A DNA stretch of 64,000 nucleotides from Streptomyces toxytricini (GTDB lineage: Bacteria > Actinomycetota > Actinomycetes > Streptomycetales > Streptomycetaceae). The stretch spans positions 62,001-126,000 of the forward strand of contig NZ_BMTY01000015.1 of NCBI RefSeq assembly GCF_014649915.1. The letters run 5' to 3'. A program made the position numbers and the translations under genes. Position 1 is the stretch's first letter. Each line of letters starts with the position of its first letter. Positions 24,535-32,638 of the stretch are shown here, piece after piece. The notes under the pieces are model-generated. The model ran no database searches. It was not told the origin of the DNA and was given only the letters and a program-made list of their open reading frames with translations.

Positions 24535-26550
24535 GTGCAGGAAATCACCAAGGGCGGAAACACCAGCCTGACCGCCCTCAGCGAGGATTCCGGATCCGTG
24601 GTGGTCAGCCTGGGCTGGACGAGCGCTTCGGGGGCCGGAGACGCGGACGTCTCCGTCCTCCTCCTCGACGAGGGCGGCAGGGTCCGCAGCGACGGCGACT
24701 TCTACTTCTACAACAACCCGGCCGCCGCCGACGGCAGCGTGCAGTTGCTGGGGAAGACGCCGACGGACAGCGGCGACGAGGACCGGATCAGCCTCGACCT
24801 CACCGCCGTCCCGCAGGACGTCGTACGGATCGTCGTCGCGGCCAGCCAGTACGGCGACTCCCGCTTCGGCGACCTCGACGACCTGCGGATGACGGTCTCG
24901 GACCGGTCCGGGGAGCCGCTCGTCGGCTTCTCCATCGACGACGCCGGCGCGGAGACGGCCTTCATCTTCGGCGAGCTGTACCGACGCGGCCCGGAGTGGA
25001 AGTTCCGCGCGGTCGGCCAGGGGTACGAGACCGGCCTCGCAGGTCTGGCCACGGACTTCGGCATCACCGTCGACGACGGTGATGACGCCCCCGTCCCTCA
25101 GGCTCTCCCGGTCCCCGCCCCGGTCGGGGCCGCGGTCGCCGCAGCCCCCGCAGCCGTGCGGGCGGCGGCGCCGGCCGCGCCGGCCGCCCCTGCGGCCCCC
25201 GCCGTGCCCGCCCTGCCCGTGCAGCGAACGGCCCGCAGCCCGCGGACGACGAAGAAGAAGACCACGCTGCCGAAGGCCGCCGGGAAGTCCCTTGCCGAGG
25301 GCGACACCTGGCGGCAGGCCTGCCTGTTCCCGGCGCCGACGCTGAAGAGCGACCGCGAGCGGGAGGTCCGCGCCACCTCGATCCTGCTGTCCGTGATGGC
25401 ACAGGTCCCCGAGCTGGGCCGCCGACTGACCGCCGGCTTCGGGGCGCCGGCCGGGCGGATGCAGACCTTCACCGAGGTGTCCCTGCCGCACGGCGACACC
25501 CCGCGCCGGCCCGACGGGGTGATCCGCGTGGAGCGGGCGGGCCGGATCTGGACCGCCCTGCTGGAGACGAAGACGAACGGCAACCCGCTCAAGCCGGAGC
25601 AGGTGCAGGAGTACATGGACATCGCGGCGCGCCGCGGCTACGAGGCGGTGATCACACTCTCCAACGACGTGGCGCTGGACGGCGCCCCGATCGTAGACGT
25701 CAAAATCGACGGACGGCGCAAGCACAAGGTCGGCCTGTGGCACCTCTCCTGGGCGGAGGTGGCGCACCAGGCGCAGATGCTGCTCCTGCACGAGGGCGTC
25801 GGGAACCCGGCCCACGCCTGGCTGCTGCAGGAGCTCCTCGCCTACCTCCGGCACGAGCAGTCCGGCTGCCACGGCTTCCACAACATGGGGCCGGCCTGGG
25901 TGCCCGTACGCAAGGGGGTCGAGGACGAGACGATCTCCGCGGGCGACGAGCGGGCCGTCGGCGTGGTGGAGAGCTGGGAGCGGCTGATCCGCCAGGTGTG
26001 CCTGCGCCTCGGCGGCGAGCTGGGGCAGAAGGCGCTGCCCGTGCAGCGGGCCCGGCGCGGCAGCGACCCGCACGCGCGGCGGGTCGCCGCGGCCGAGCGG
26101 CTGTGCCGGGAGGGCAGGCTCTTCGCCGAGCTGCGCATCGACGGCACGAACAGCGTGGTCGCGGTGACCGCGGACCTCCGCACGGGCCGGATCCGGACGT
26201 CGGCGGAGGTGGCGGCCCCGGAAGGCGCCTACCCGCTGCCGACGGTGAAACGGCTGGTGCGGATCCTCGCGGAGGCACCGGCGGACCTGCACGTCGAGAG
26301 CATCGTCGACGGCGACAACGGCCCCCGGGGCACGCTGGAGCGGCTGCGTCCGGAACCGGGCGACCTGCTGCCCGCGAACGGGGCGCCGATCACCGGGTTC
26401 CGGCTGACCCTGATCAAGGGCATGGGCAGCGGCCGGGGCAGCGCCGAGACCGGCTTCGTCCGCAGTGTCGACGCCGCGGTGAGCCGCTTCCACAGCGGCG
26501 TCCTCGCCCACCTGGCCGGCTTCGAAGGGCGTTCGGGCCGTCGCGGCTGA
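24535..26550 (+). CDS. TerD-domain protein fused to a PD-(D/E)XK nuclease-like module
   Basis: This 671-residue protein has an N-terminal TerD domain (about 1-185) with the calcium-site pattern DADVSVLLLDEGGRV and DFYFYNNP, then D-rich loops. An Ala/Pro linker (about 186-255) follows. The C-terminal part contains RPDGVIRV (D327), then LLETKTNG (E344-x-K346) and QVQEY (Q356...Y360). That is the spacing and motif set of PD-(D/E)XK nucleases with the RecB-like QxxxY helix. The last 150 residues are unassigned. GTG 24535 follows GGGGGGT and gives the usual VQEITKGGN start of TerD proteins. TerD fusions to nuclease-like domains are known in Ter stress systems; the role here, stress or phage defence, is inference. 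No ter operon partners are adjacent. Confidence 0.82.
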   Translation: MQEITKGGNTSLTALSEDSGSVVVSLGWTSASGAGDADVSVLLLDEGGRVRSDGDFYFYNNPAAADGSVQLLGKTPTDSGDEDRISLDLTAVPQDVVRIVVAASQYGDSRFGDLDDLRMTVSDRSGEPLVGFSIDDAGAETAFIFGELYRRGPEWKFRAVGQGYETGLAGLATDFGITVDDGDDAPVPQALPVPAPVGAAVAAAPAAVRAAAPAAPAAPAAPAVPALPVQRTARSPRTTKKKTTLPKAAGKSLAEGDTWRQACLFPAPTLKSDREREVRATSILLSVMAQVPELGRRLTAGFGAPAGRMQTFTEVSLPHGDTPRRPDGVIRVERAGRIWTALLETKTNGNPLKPEQVQEYMDIAARRGYEAVITLSNDVALDGAPIVDVKIDGRRKHKVGLWHLSWAEVAHQAQMLLLHEGVGNPAHAWLLQELLAYLRHEQSGCHGFHNMGPAWVPVRKGVEDETISAGDERAVGVVESWERLIRQVCLRLGGELGQKALPVQRARRGSDPHARRVAAAERLCREGRLFAELRIDGTNSVVAVTADLRTGRIRTSAEVAAPEGAYPLPTVKRLVRILAEAPADLHVESIVDGDNGPRGTLERLRPEPGDLLPANGAPITGFRLTLIKGMGSGRGSAETGFVRSVDAAVSRFHSGVLAHLAGFEGRSGRRG

Positions 26551-26558
26551 CGGCCGCT

Positions 26559-26596
26559 GCGGCCGGGCCGGCCTCCCCGGCGGCCGGCCGGGCCGC
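26559..26596. terminator. Terminator between the TerD fusion and npdG
   Basis: The arms 26559-26573 and 26582-26596 form a 15-bp stem with one mismatch (GCGGCCGGGCCGGCC against GGCCGGCCGGGCCGC) between converging genes. Confidence 0.5.
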
Positions 26597-26616
26597 GGCG
26601 GCCGCGGTGGGGTCGG

Positions 26617-27339
26617 TCAGACGTCGGTGACGCGGAGGGCGGCGTGGGCCTTGTAGCGGCGGTTCGTGGAGATGAGGTTCGCCACGAGCGCCTCGACCTG
26701 GTGCGCGTTGCGCAGCCGGCCCGCGAAGACGCCCCGCATGCCCGGGATGCGGGCGGCCAGCGCCTGGACGACGTCGGTGTCGGCGCGGGAGTCGCCGAGG
26801 ACCATGACGTCCGTGTCGATCTCCGCGACGGACTCGTCCTGGAGGAGGACCGCCGACAGGTGGTGGAACGCGGCGGTGACCCGCGAGTCGGGCAGGAGGG
26901 CGGCTGCCTGCTGGGCGGCGCTGCCCTCCTCGACCCGGAGGGCGTACGCGCCCTGCTTGTCGAAGCCGAGGGGGTTGACGCAGTCCACCACGAGCTTGCC
27001 CGCGAGGTCCTCGCGGAGGGCTTCGAGGGTCTTCGCGTGCCCCTCCCACGGCACGGCGATGATCACGACGTCGCTGCGGCGGGCGGTCTCGGCGTTGTCG
27101 GCGCCCTCCACGCCGAGGCCGATCTCGGCTGCGGCCTGGCGGGCGCGGTCGGCGGCGCGGGAGCCGATGACCACCTTCTGGCCGGCCTTGGCGAACCGGT
27201 AGGCCAGGCCGCGGCCCTGGTCGCCGGTGCCGCCGAGGACGCCGACGACGAGGCCGGAGACGTCCGGCAGGTCCCACGGGTCCTTGGCGGGCGCCTTGGC
27301 GGGCGCGGGCGGCTTCTGCGTGCTGTCGCTTGAGGTCAT
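26617..27339 (-). CDS. npdG: NADPH-dependent F420 reductase
   Basis: This 240-residue enzyme moves hydride between NADPH and coenzyme F420. It shows the Rossmann nucleotide motif VVGVLGGTGDQGRGLAYRFA, the NADP-specific GSRAADRAR loop, VVIIAVPWEGH, VVDCVNPLGF and the C-terminal substrate region AFHHLSA. The N-terminal 30 residues (Pro/Ala/Lys-rich) are an extra found in actinobacterial forms. ATG 27339 lies 6 bases after TACGCT on the minus strand and lacks a ribosome-binding site, so it is probably leaderless. An F420-dependent oxidoreductase occurs at 58103-59113. Confidence 0.93.
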   Translation of the reverse strand: MTSSDSTQKPPAPAKAPAKDPWDLPDVSGLVVGVLGGTGDQGRGLAYRFAKAGQKVVIGSRAADRARQAAAEIGLGVEGADNAETARRSDVVIIAVPWEGHAKTLEALREDLAGKLVVDCVNPLGFDKQGAYALRVEEGSAAQQAAALLPDSRVTAAFHHLSAVLLQDESVAEIDTDVMVLGDSRADTDVVQALAARIPGMRGVFAGRLRNAHQVEALVANLISTNRRYKAHAALRVTDV

Positions 27340-27345
27340 GGGGGG

Positions 27346-27351
27346 AGCGTA
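27346..27351 (-). promoter_or_regulatory. -10 hexamer for leaderless npdG
   Basis: Read on the minus strand, TACGCT is followed by six C residues and then ATG. Confidence 0.45.
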
Positions 27352-27564
27352 GTGCGGGGATCCGCACGGGCGAACGGGTACCGCCCGGCGCGGCCGCCCG
27401 GCCCCGGGTCTCCCCGGCGGCCCCCGCCGCTCCCCGCCCCACCCGGACGGCCCCGCGCCGCGCCCCGCGGCCCCTCCTCCGCCCGGCGGTCCGGGGCCCG
27501 CCCGGCGGTCCGGGGCCCGTCCGGCCACCCGGGGCGAACCCGGCCGTGACCCGCCGGGCAGGCC

Positions 27565-27813
27565 CTACGCGCTCGGGCCGCCCCCCTCGCCCGGCTCGCC
27601 GTCGCCGGACTTGTCGTTCCACCGGGGGTCGTTCTGCCATTCGAGGTTGCGCTCCTGCGCCGTCTCCATGGCGTGGGCCGCCTCCTCGCGCGAGCCGTAC
27701 GGGCCGAAACGGTCCTTCGCCGGGCAGTCGGGGCCCTCTTCGACCTTCTTGTGGACCAGGCAGTAGTACCACTCGCCCGGCTTGCCCGTCTGGCGCTTCT
27801 TGAACAGGGCCAT
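27565..27813 (-). CDS. Small conserved streptomycete protein, SPOR-like composition
   Basis: This 82-residue protein reads MALFKKRQTGKPGEWYYCL followed by VKKVEEGPDCP-like and DRFGPYGSREEAAHAMETA segments, then an acidic Gly-rich tail. The aromatic and SREEA pattern recalls SPOR-type peptidoglycan-binding repeats, but the similarity is weak and it has no signal peptide. ATG 27813 has AAGGAG upstream; longer starts in the frame have none. It sits between npdG and the divergent map gene. Function unknown. Confidence 0.75.
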   Translation of the reverse strand: MALFKKRQTGKPGEWYYCLVHKKVEEGPDCPAKDRFGPYGSREEAAHAMETAQERNLEWQNDPRWNDKSGDGEPGEGGGPSA

Positions 27814-27894
27814 CGTCCCCGGCTCCTTCCTCCGCGGCCGCGTGCCGCCTCCGTAGCGTCCTGTCTGCCGCCATGCTGCCCCAGGAGCGCTGGA

Positions 27895-27900
27895 TACACT
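27895..27900 (+). promoter_or_regulatory. -10 hexamer for leaderless map
   Basis: TACACT ends 7 bases before ATG 27908, and no ribosome-binding site is present. Confidence 0.5.
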
Positions 27901-27907
27901 CGCTTGC

Positions 27908-28765
27908 ATGTCTGGCCAGTCGCTGCTCGTACCCGGCGAGCTCTCTCCGACCCGTTCCGTTCCCGGCAACATCCGCCGGCCCGAGTACGTGGGCAAGCCC
28001 GCGCCCACTCCGTACACCGGGCCGGAGGTGCAGACGCCCGAGACCGTCGAGGCGATGCGCACCGCCGGCCGGATCGCCGCGCGGGCGATGGAGGAGGCCG
28101 CGAAGCTGATCGCCCCCGGTGTCACCACCGACGAGCTCGACCGCGTCGCGCACGAGTACCTGTGCGACCACGGCGCCTACCCGTCGACGCTGGGCTACCG
28201 CGGCTTCCCGAAGTCGCTGTGCACCTCCGTCAACGAGGTCATCTGCCACGGCATCCCCGACTCGACGGTGCTGCGCGACGGCGACATCGTGAACCTGGAC
28301 GTCACCGCGTACATCGGCGGCGTGCACGGCGACAACAACGCCACCTACCTGTGCGGCGACGTGGACGAGGAGTCGCGCCTGCTGGTGGAGCGGACCCGGG
28401 AGGCGCTGAACCGGGCGATCAAGGCCGTCAAGCCGGGCCGGCAGATCAACGTGATCGGCCGGGTCATCGAGTCGTACGCGAAGCGTTTCGGCTACGGCGT
28501 GGTCCGGGACTTCACGGGGCACGGCATCAACTCGGCGTTCCACTCCGGCCTGATCATCCCGCACTACGACAGCCCGCACGCCACGACCGTCATGCAGCCG
28601 GGGATGACCTTCACGATCGAGCCGATGCTGACGCTGGGCACCCACGAGTACGACATGTGGGAGGACGGCTGGACGGTCGTGACCAAGGACCGGAAGCGGA
28701 CCGCGCAGTTCGAGCACACACTGGTCGTGACGGACTCGGGAGCCGACATCCTCACCCTGCCGTAG
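27908..28765 (+). CDS. map: Type I methionine aminopeptidase
   Basis: This 285-residue enzyme removes the initiator Met from new proteins. The five metal ligands are visible: two Asp in VNLDVTAYIGGVHGDNN, His in FTGHGI, Glu in FTIEPM and Glu in AQFEHTLVVT. The substrate His is in VICHGIP. The N-terminal 40 residues (PGELSPTRSVPG) carry the SH3-binding-like Pro motif found in actinobacterial MetAPs. It is a second, non-ribosomal-operon copy type, standing alone here. Leaderless expression is likely from TACACT at 27895. The heme oxygenase gene follows after its own regulated promoter. Confidence 0.96.
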   Translation: MSGQSLLVPGELSPTRSVPGNIRRPEYVGKPAPTPYTGPEVQTPETVEAMRTAGRIAARAMEEAAKLIAPGVTTDELDRVAHEYLCDHGAYPSTLGYRGFPKSLCTSVNEVICHGIPDSTVLRDGDIVNLDVTAYIGGVHGDNNATYLCGDVDEESRLLVERTREALNRAIKAVKPGRQINVIGRVIESYAKRFGYGVVRDFTGHGINSAFHSGLIIPHYDSPHATTVMQPGMTFTIEPMLTLGTHEYDMWEDGWTVVTKDRKRTAQFEHTLVVTDSGADILTLP

Positions 28766-28817
28766 CCGGTTCAGGCCTCGGGGACGTTTTACCGACAACG
28801 CGTCGGGAACACATTGA

Positions 28818-28833
28818 CTTAGGTTTGCCTAAG
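28818..28833 (+). promoter_or_regulatory. DmdR/DtxR-type iron box before heme oxygenase
   Basis: CTTAGG-TTTG-CCTAAG is a perfect 6-4-6 dyad and matches the actinobacterial iron box core TTAGGTTAGSCTAA. A TTGACT -35-like hexamer (28814-28819) overlaps it. It lies 64 bases before the heme oxygenase start, so iron should repress that gene. Confidence 0.75.
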
Positions 28834-28896
28834 CAGGAGGATCGGGCGTGGCGGCCGTGCCGCCACGCCCGGTCCGCCCGTCCCCGGAGGTCTGTC

Positions 28897-29544
28897 TTGG
28901 ACGCCTTCTCCACTGCCATCCGCGTCGCGTCGCACGAGCAGCACACCGAGGCCGAGTCCTCCTCCTTCATGGGCGACCTGCTCGGCGGCCGGCTCGGAGT
29001 CGACGCGTACGCCCGCTACACCGAGCAGCTGTGGTTCGTGTACCGGGCCTTGGAGGACGCGGCCGAGGCCCTCGCCGACGATCCGGTGGCGGGGCCGTTC
29101 ATCCGTCCGGAGCTGCTGCGCGTCGCCGAGATCGAGCTCGACCTGGCACACCTGCGCGGCCCGTCCTGGCGCGAGACGCTGGTGGCGCTGCCCGCCACTC
29201 GGGCGTACGCGGCGCGGATCGCCGAATGCGCGGCCACCTGGCCCGGCGGGTACGTCGCCCACCACTACACCCGCTACCTGGGCGACCTCTCCGGCGGCCA
29301 GATCATCCGCGACAAGGCGGAGCGGGCCTGGGGCTTCGCGCGCAAGGGCGACGGCGTCCGCTTCTACGTCTTCGCGGACATCTCCAACCCGGCCGCCTTC
29401 AAGCGCGAGTACCGCGGGCTCCTCGACGCCATCGCCGCGGACGACCTGGAGAAGCAGCGCATCATCGACGAGTGCAAGCGGGCCTTCGACTACAACGGGG
29501 CCGTCTTCCGCGAGCTGGGCGCGGAGTTCCCGCTCAGCGCCTGA
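28897..29544 (+). CDS. Heme oxygenase (biliverdin-producing)
   Basis: This 215-residue heme oxygenase releases iron from heme, giving biliverdin and CO. The axial His is H16 in SHEQHTEAE, followed by SSSFMGDLLGGRL as in HmuO-type enzymes. The distal helix motif is YLGDLSGGQIIR. TTG 28897 is chosen because GGAGG (28886-28890) precedes it by six bases and the family's N terminus begins there; the longer frame upstream is noise. The iron box at 28818-28833 indicates expression under iron limitation. The 3' end overlaps the converging PhzF gene by 11 bases. Confidence 0.93.
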   Translation: MDAFSTAIRVASHEQHTEAESSSFMGDLLGGRLGVDAYARYTEQLWFVYRALEDAAEALADDPVAGPFIRPELLRVAEIELDLAHLRGPSWRETLVALPATRAYAARIAECAATWPGGYVAHHYTRYLGDLSGGQIIRDKAERAWGFARKGDGVRFYVFADISNPAAFKREYRGLLDAIAADDLEKQRIIDECKRAFDYNGAVFRELGAEFPLSA

Positions 29545-30205
29545 CCGGCTGCGGCGGGGAGTCGAAGCGGACGCGCCCGCCGATCTCGACGGTGCCGTCG
29601 GGTCCGGGCGCGGTGAGGATCTGCGAGCCCGCCCCCTGGTTGATGTTCAGGGCGCGGTTCAGCTGCGCCGTCAGCAGGGCGGCGGCCGAGCCGGTGGCCT
29701 CGTCCTCGGTGATGGCCCCGTCGGGCCGCCGGGGGAAGCCGCGGGCGCGGATGCGGCCCGCGGCCTCGTCCTCCCACGCCCACGCGTACAGCCAGCCTTC
29801 GCCGGGCGGCGGGGCGGGCAGCGCGTCGACCTCGCCGGGGCTCGCGTACTGCTCCGTGCGCTTGCCCTCGACCCACTCGGGGCGGACCGTGATCCAGGTG
29901 AACTCGCCGTCGTCGCGGGCCCACACGGTCCCGGCGGGCGGCTGGAGCTCCTCGATGTCCAGCAGCCAGGCGAGCCCGACGAGCGGGTGCCCGGCGAACG
30001 CCATGCGCGTGCCCGGGGTGCGGATGTCGACGATCCCGCGCTCGGGGTCGTCGACGAACACCGTCTCGCTGTAGCCGAGTTCGGCGGCGAGCGCCTGCCG
30101 CGACGCGTCGTCCGGGCAGGTGCGGCCGTCGCGGACGACGCCGAGCAGGTTGCCGAACCGCCCGTCGCCCGCGCAGAAGACCCTGAGTACGTCGAGATCG
30201 TTCAC
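29534..30205 (-). CDS. PhzF family protein (isomerase/epimerase-like)
   Basis: This 223-residue protein is a short member of the PhzF/diaminopimelate epimerase-like fold. Motifs are DGRFGNLLGVV (usually GNP), ELGYSETVFV with the catalytic-type Glu, MAFAGHPLVG and TEDEATGSAAALL. GTG 30205 is preferred because the family starts about there (VNDLDVLRVF); a TTG at 30217 is possible. Neither has a ribosome-binding site. The reaction is unknown; PhzF relatives isomerise small acids. A second PhzF gene lies 0.6 kb upstream on the same strand. Confidence 0.85.
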   Translation of the reverse strand: MNDLDVLRVFCAGDGRFGNLLGVVRDGRTCPDDASRQALAAELGYSETVFVDDPERGIVDIRTPGTRMAFAGHPLVGLAWLLDIEELQPPAGTVWARDDGEFTWITVRPEWVEGKRTEQYASPGEVDALPAPPPGEGWLYAWAWEDEAAGRIRARGFPRRPDGAITEDEATGSAAALLTAQLNRALNINQGAGSQILTAPGPDGTVEIGGRVRFDSPPQPVRR

Positions 30206-30268
30206 GCGGGCATTCAAACACGGCTCGGCCGCGGGCCGCGCGCCGCCGCCGGGCCGCCCCGGGGCCGG

Positions 30269-30844
30269 TCACCAGAGCCGGTCGACCGCCCCCGGGTGCA
30301 GGGCGATGCGGCTCCCCGCGAAGTCCTCGGGCCTCCCGGTGCGGCCGCCTGCGCGGGGCGGGAAGTAGCCGAGCACCTCCTTGTCGAAGCCCGGCGCGTC
30401 CGTGGCGAGGGGCTCCGCCGGCGTGCCGCCCACCAGAACCGCCCCGGGCAGGCGGGTGAACCCGGCCGCCTCGTAGAAGCCGGCGAGCGGCCGGTCGCAG
30501 CTGAACAGCACGACGTCCACGGCCGGGTCGGCGGCCAGAGCCGCCCGGGCGGCCGCGACCAGCCGGCGCCCGTACCCGCGGCCGCGCACCGACTCCCGGG
30601 TGACGACGGCGCTCAGGCCGGCCGCGCGGTAGGTCCGCCCCGCGTGCCGGAGCCGCTTGTACAGCAGCGCCAGCGACGCGAGGACCGTCCCGGACGGGTC
30701 GAGCAGCAGCAGCGCCCGCGGGGCGAGCGCCGGGTCGTGCCCGGAGGCGGCGCCCGGCCAGGCCTGCGCCTCCAGCTCGGCGACCTGAGCGGCGAGCTCC
30801 GCGGGCAGCTCGGCCTCCGGCCAGGCGGCGACCACCGCCGTCAT
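30269..30844 (-). CDS. GNAT family N-acetyltransferase
   Basis: This 191-residue protein has a GNAT fold with acceptor-side helices at the N terminus, the strand GLSAVVTRESVRGRGYGRRLVAA (the acetyl-CoA loop RGRGYG), and VDVVLFSCDRPLAGFYEAAGF as motif B. The substrate is unknown. ATG 30844 overlaps the stop of the upstream PhzF gene by four bases, so the pair is translationally coupled and may act in one small-molecule modification. Confidence 0.88.
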   Translation of the reverse strand: MTAVVAAWPEAELPAELAAQVAELEAQAWPGAASGHDPALAPRALLLLDPSGTVLASLALLYKRLRHAGRTYRAAGLSAVVTRESVRGRGYGRRLVAAARAALAADPAVDVVLFSCDRPLAGFYEAAGFTRLPGAVLVGGTPAEPLATDAPGFDKEVLGYFPPRAGGRTGRPEDFAGSRIALHPGAVDRLW

Positions 30845-31704
30845 GCGGGGATCCGGACGCCCGAGCCGCCGACCCGCACCCGGGGGTCGCCGGGCCGCAG
30901 CTCCACCGTCAGCACGCCCGGGCGGCCCATGTCCTCGCCCTGGTGGAGGGTGAGGACCGCCTCCTGCGGCACGAGCCCCAGCTCGCGGGCGTACGCGCCG
31001 AAGGCGGCCGCGGCGGCCCCGGTGGCCGGGTCCTCGACGACGCCGCCGACGGGGAAGGGGTCCCGTACGTGGAAGGTGTCCGGGCCGGCCCGGTGCACCA
31101 GCTGCACGGTGGTCAGGTCCAGGCGCTGCATCAGCGCCTCCAGCCGGGCGAAGTCGTAGTCGAGGTCGGCGAGGCGCTCGCGGGTGGCCGCGCCGAGGAC
31201 GAGGTGGCGGGCCCCGGCGAAGGCGATCCGCGGCGGGAGGGCCGGGTCCAGGTCGGCCGCCGGCCAGTCCAGGGCGGCGAGCGCCTCGGCGAGGTCGGCG
31301 CCGGCGATCTCCTCGGTGTGCGGCTCGACGCTGGTCAGGACGGCCCGCAGGCCGCCGCCGGTGTCGGAGACCGAGACGGGCACGGTGCCCGCCGGGGTGG
31401 CGAAGACCAGCTCGCCCGGGCCGATCCGTTCCGCCAGCGCGACGGACGCGGCGACGGTGGCGTGCCCGCAGAAGGGGACCTCGGCCTTCGGGCTGAAGAA
31501 GCGGAGCGTGAAGGCCCGGCCGGGCGGGCCGTCGAGGCCCTGCGGCGGGCCCGTCAGGAACGCGGTCTCGCTGTAGCCCAGTTCGGCGGCGATCCGCAGC
31601 ATCGCGGAGTCGTCCAGGCCGCTCGCGTCGAGCACGACACCGGCGGGGTTGCCGCCCGCCGGGTCGTCGGAGAAAGCGGTGTAGCGCAGTACCTCGGTCG
31701 TCAT
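30841..31704 (-). CDS. PhzF family phenazine-biosynthesis-like isomerase
   Basis: This 287-residue full-length PhzF protein shows AFSDDPAGGNPAGVVLD, ELGYSETAFL (catalytic Glu), AEVPFCGHATVAAS and VEDPATGAAAAAFGAY. It is longer and more canonical than the second PhzF gene downstream. Family members catalyse isomerisation or epimerisation of small metabolites; no phenazine genes are present. ATG 31704 is used without a clear ribosome-binding site. The gene is coupled to the GNAT gene. Confidence 0.9.
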   Translation of the reverse strand: MTTEVLRYTAFSDDPAGGNPAGVVLDASGLDDSAMLRIAAELGYSETAFLTGPPQGLDGPPGRAFTLRFFSPKAEVPFCGHATVAASVALAERIGPGELVFATPAGTVPVSVSDTGGGLRAVLTSVEPHTEEIAGADLAEALAALDWPAADLDPALPPRIAFAGARHLVLGAATRERLADLDYDFARLEALMQRLDLTTVQLVHRAGPDTFHVRDPFPVGGVVEDPATGAAAAAFGAYARELGLVPQEAVLTLHQGEDMGRPGVLTVELRPGDPRVRVGGSGVRIPA

Positions 31705-31769
31705 GCTGTGGCTCAACTGCGGTGCGCCGCGGCGCATTCCCGGCCCGCAGCGCCCCCGGCGGGGCCGAC

Positions 31770-32531
31770 TCAGCCGCGCCCGATGTACGGCATGGCCGTC
31801 GCCATCACCGTGGCGAACTGCACGTTCGCCTCCAGCGGCAGCTCCGCCATGTGCAGCACGGTGCGGGCCACGTCGGCGGCGTCCATCACGGGCTCCACCG
31901 CGAGCTGCCCGTTGGCCTGGAGGATCCCGGTCTGCATCCGCTCGGTCATCTCGGTGGCCGCGTTGCCGATGTCGATCTGCCCGCAGGCGATCCGGTACGG
32001 GCGCCCGTCCAGGGAGAGCGACTTCGTCAGGCCGGTCATGGCGTGCTTGGTCGCCGTGTACGCGACCGAGTGGGGCCGGGGGGTGTGCGCCGAGACGGAG
32101 CCGTTGTTGATGATGCGGCCTCCCTGCGGGTCCTGCTCCTTCATCTGCCGGAAGGCGGCCTGCGCGCACAGGAAGGAGCCGGTGAGGTTGACGTCCACGA
32201 CGCGCCGCCAGTCCTCGTACGCGATGTCCTCCAGGGGAACCCCGCCGGGGCCGAAGGTGCCCGCGTTGTTGAAGAGGAGGTCGAGGCGGCCGTACCGCTC
32301 TCGGACGGCCGAGAAGAGCGCGGCGACGTCCTGCGGGGAGCTCACGTCAGCGGGGACGCACAGGACGTCCGCCCCGGGCCCGGCCGCCCGCGCGGTCTCC
32401 TCAAGAGGTGCGGCCCGGCGGCCGGCCGCGGCGACGGCCCATCCGGCGCCGGCGAGGGCGAGGGCGACGGAGCGGCCGATGCCGGAGCCGGCCCCGGTGA
32501 CCACGGCGATCTTCTTGCCAGGTGCGTTCAT
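31770..32531 (-). CDS. SDR family oxidoreductase
   Basis: This 253-residue classical short-chain dehydrogenase shows the cofactor motif VVTGAGSGIGRSVALAL, NNAGTFG, and the catalytic Ser and YxxxK in NGSVSAHTPRPHSVAYTATKHA. An Arg pair (AGRRAAP) after strand 2 suggests NADP. The substrate is unknown. ATG 32531 is used. It is divergent from the MFS gene and 66 bases upstream of the PhzF gene on the same strand, possibly cotranscribed. Confidence 0.92.
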   Translation of the reverse strand: MNAPGKKIAVVTGAGSGIGRSVALALAGAGWAVAAAGRRAAPLEETARAAGPGADVLCVPADVSSPQDVAALFSAVRERYGRLDLLFNNAGTFGPGGVPLEDIAYEDWRRVVDVNLTGSFLCAQAAFRQMKEQDPQGGRIINNGSVSAHTPRPHSVAYTATKHAMTGLTKSLSLDGRPYRIACGQIDIGNAATEMTERMQTGILQANGQLAVEPVMDAADVARTVLHMAELPLEANVQFATVMATAMPYIGRG

Positions 32532-32638
32532 GGGGCCGCAGGGTACGGCAGGAGCCGGGCGCGCCGGAGGACGTTCCGACAGCTGAGAGCATGGACCGGT
32601 CAGGGGTGTGAAAAGACGACGAGAAGACTGGAGTCCGC

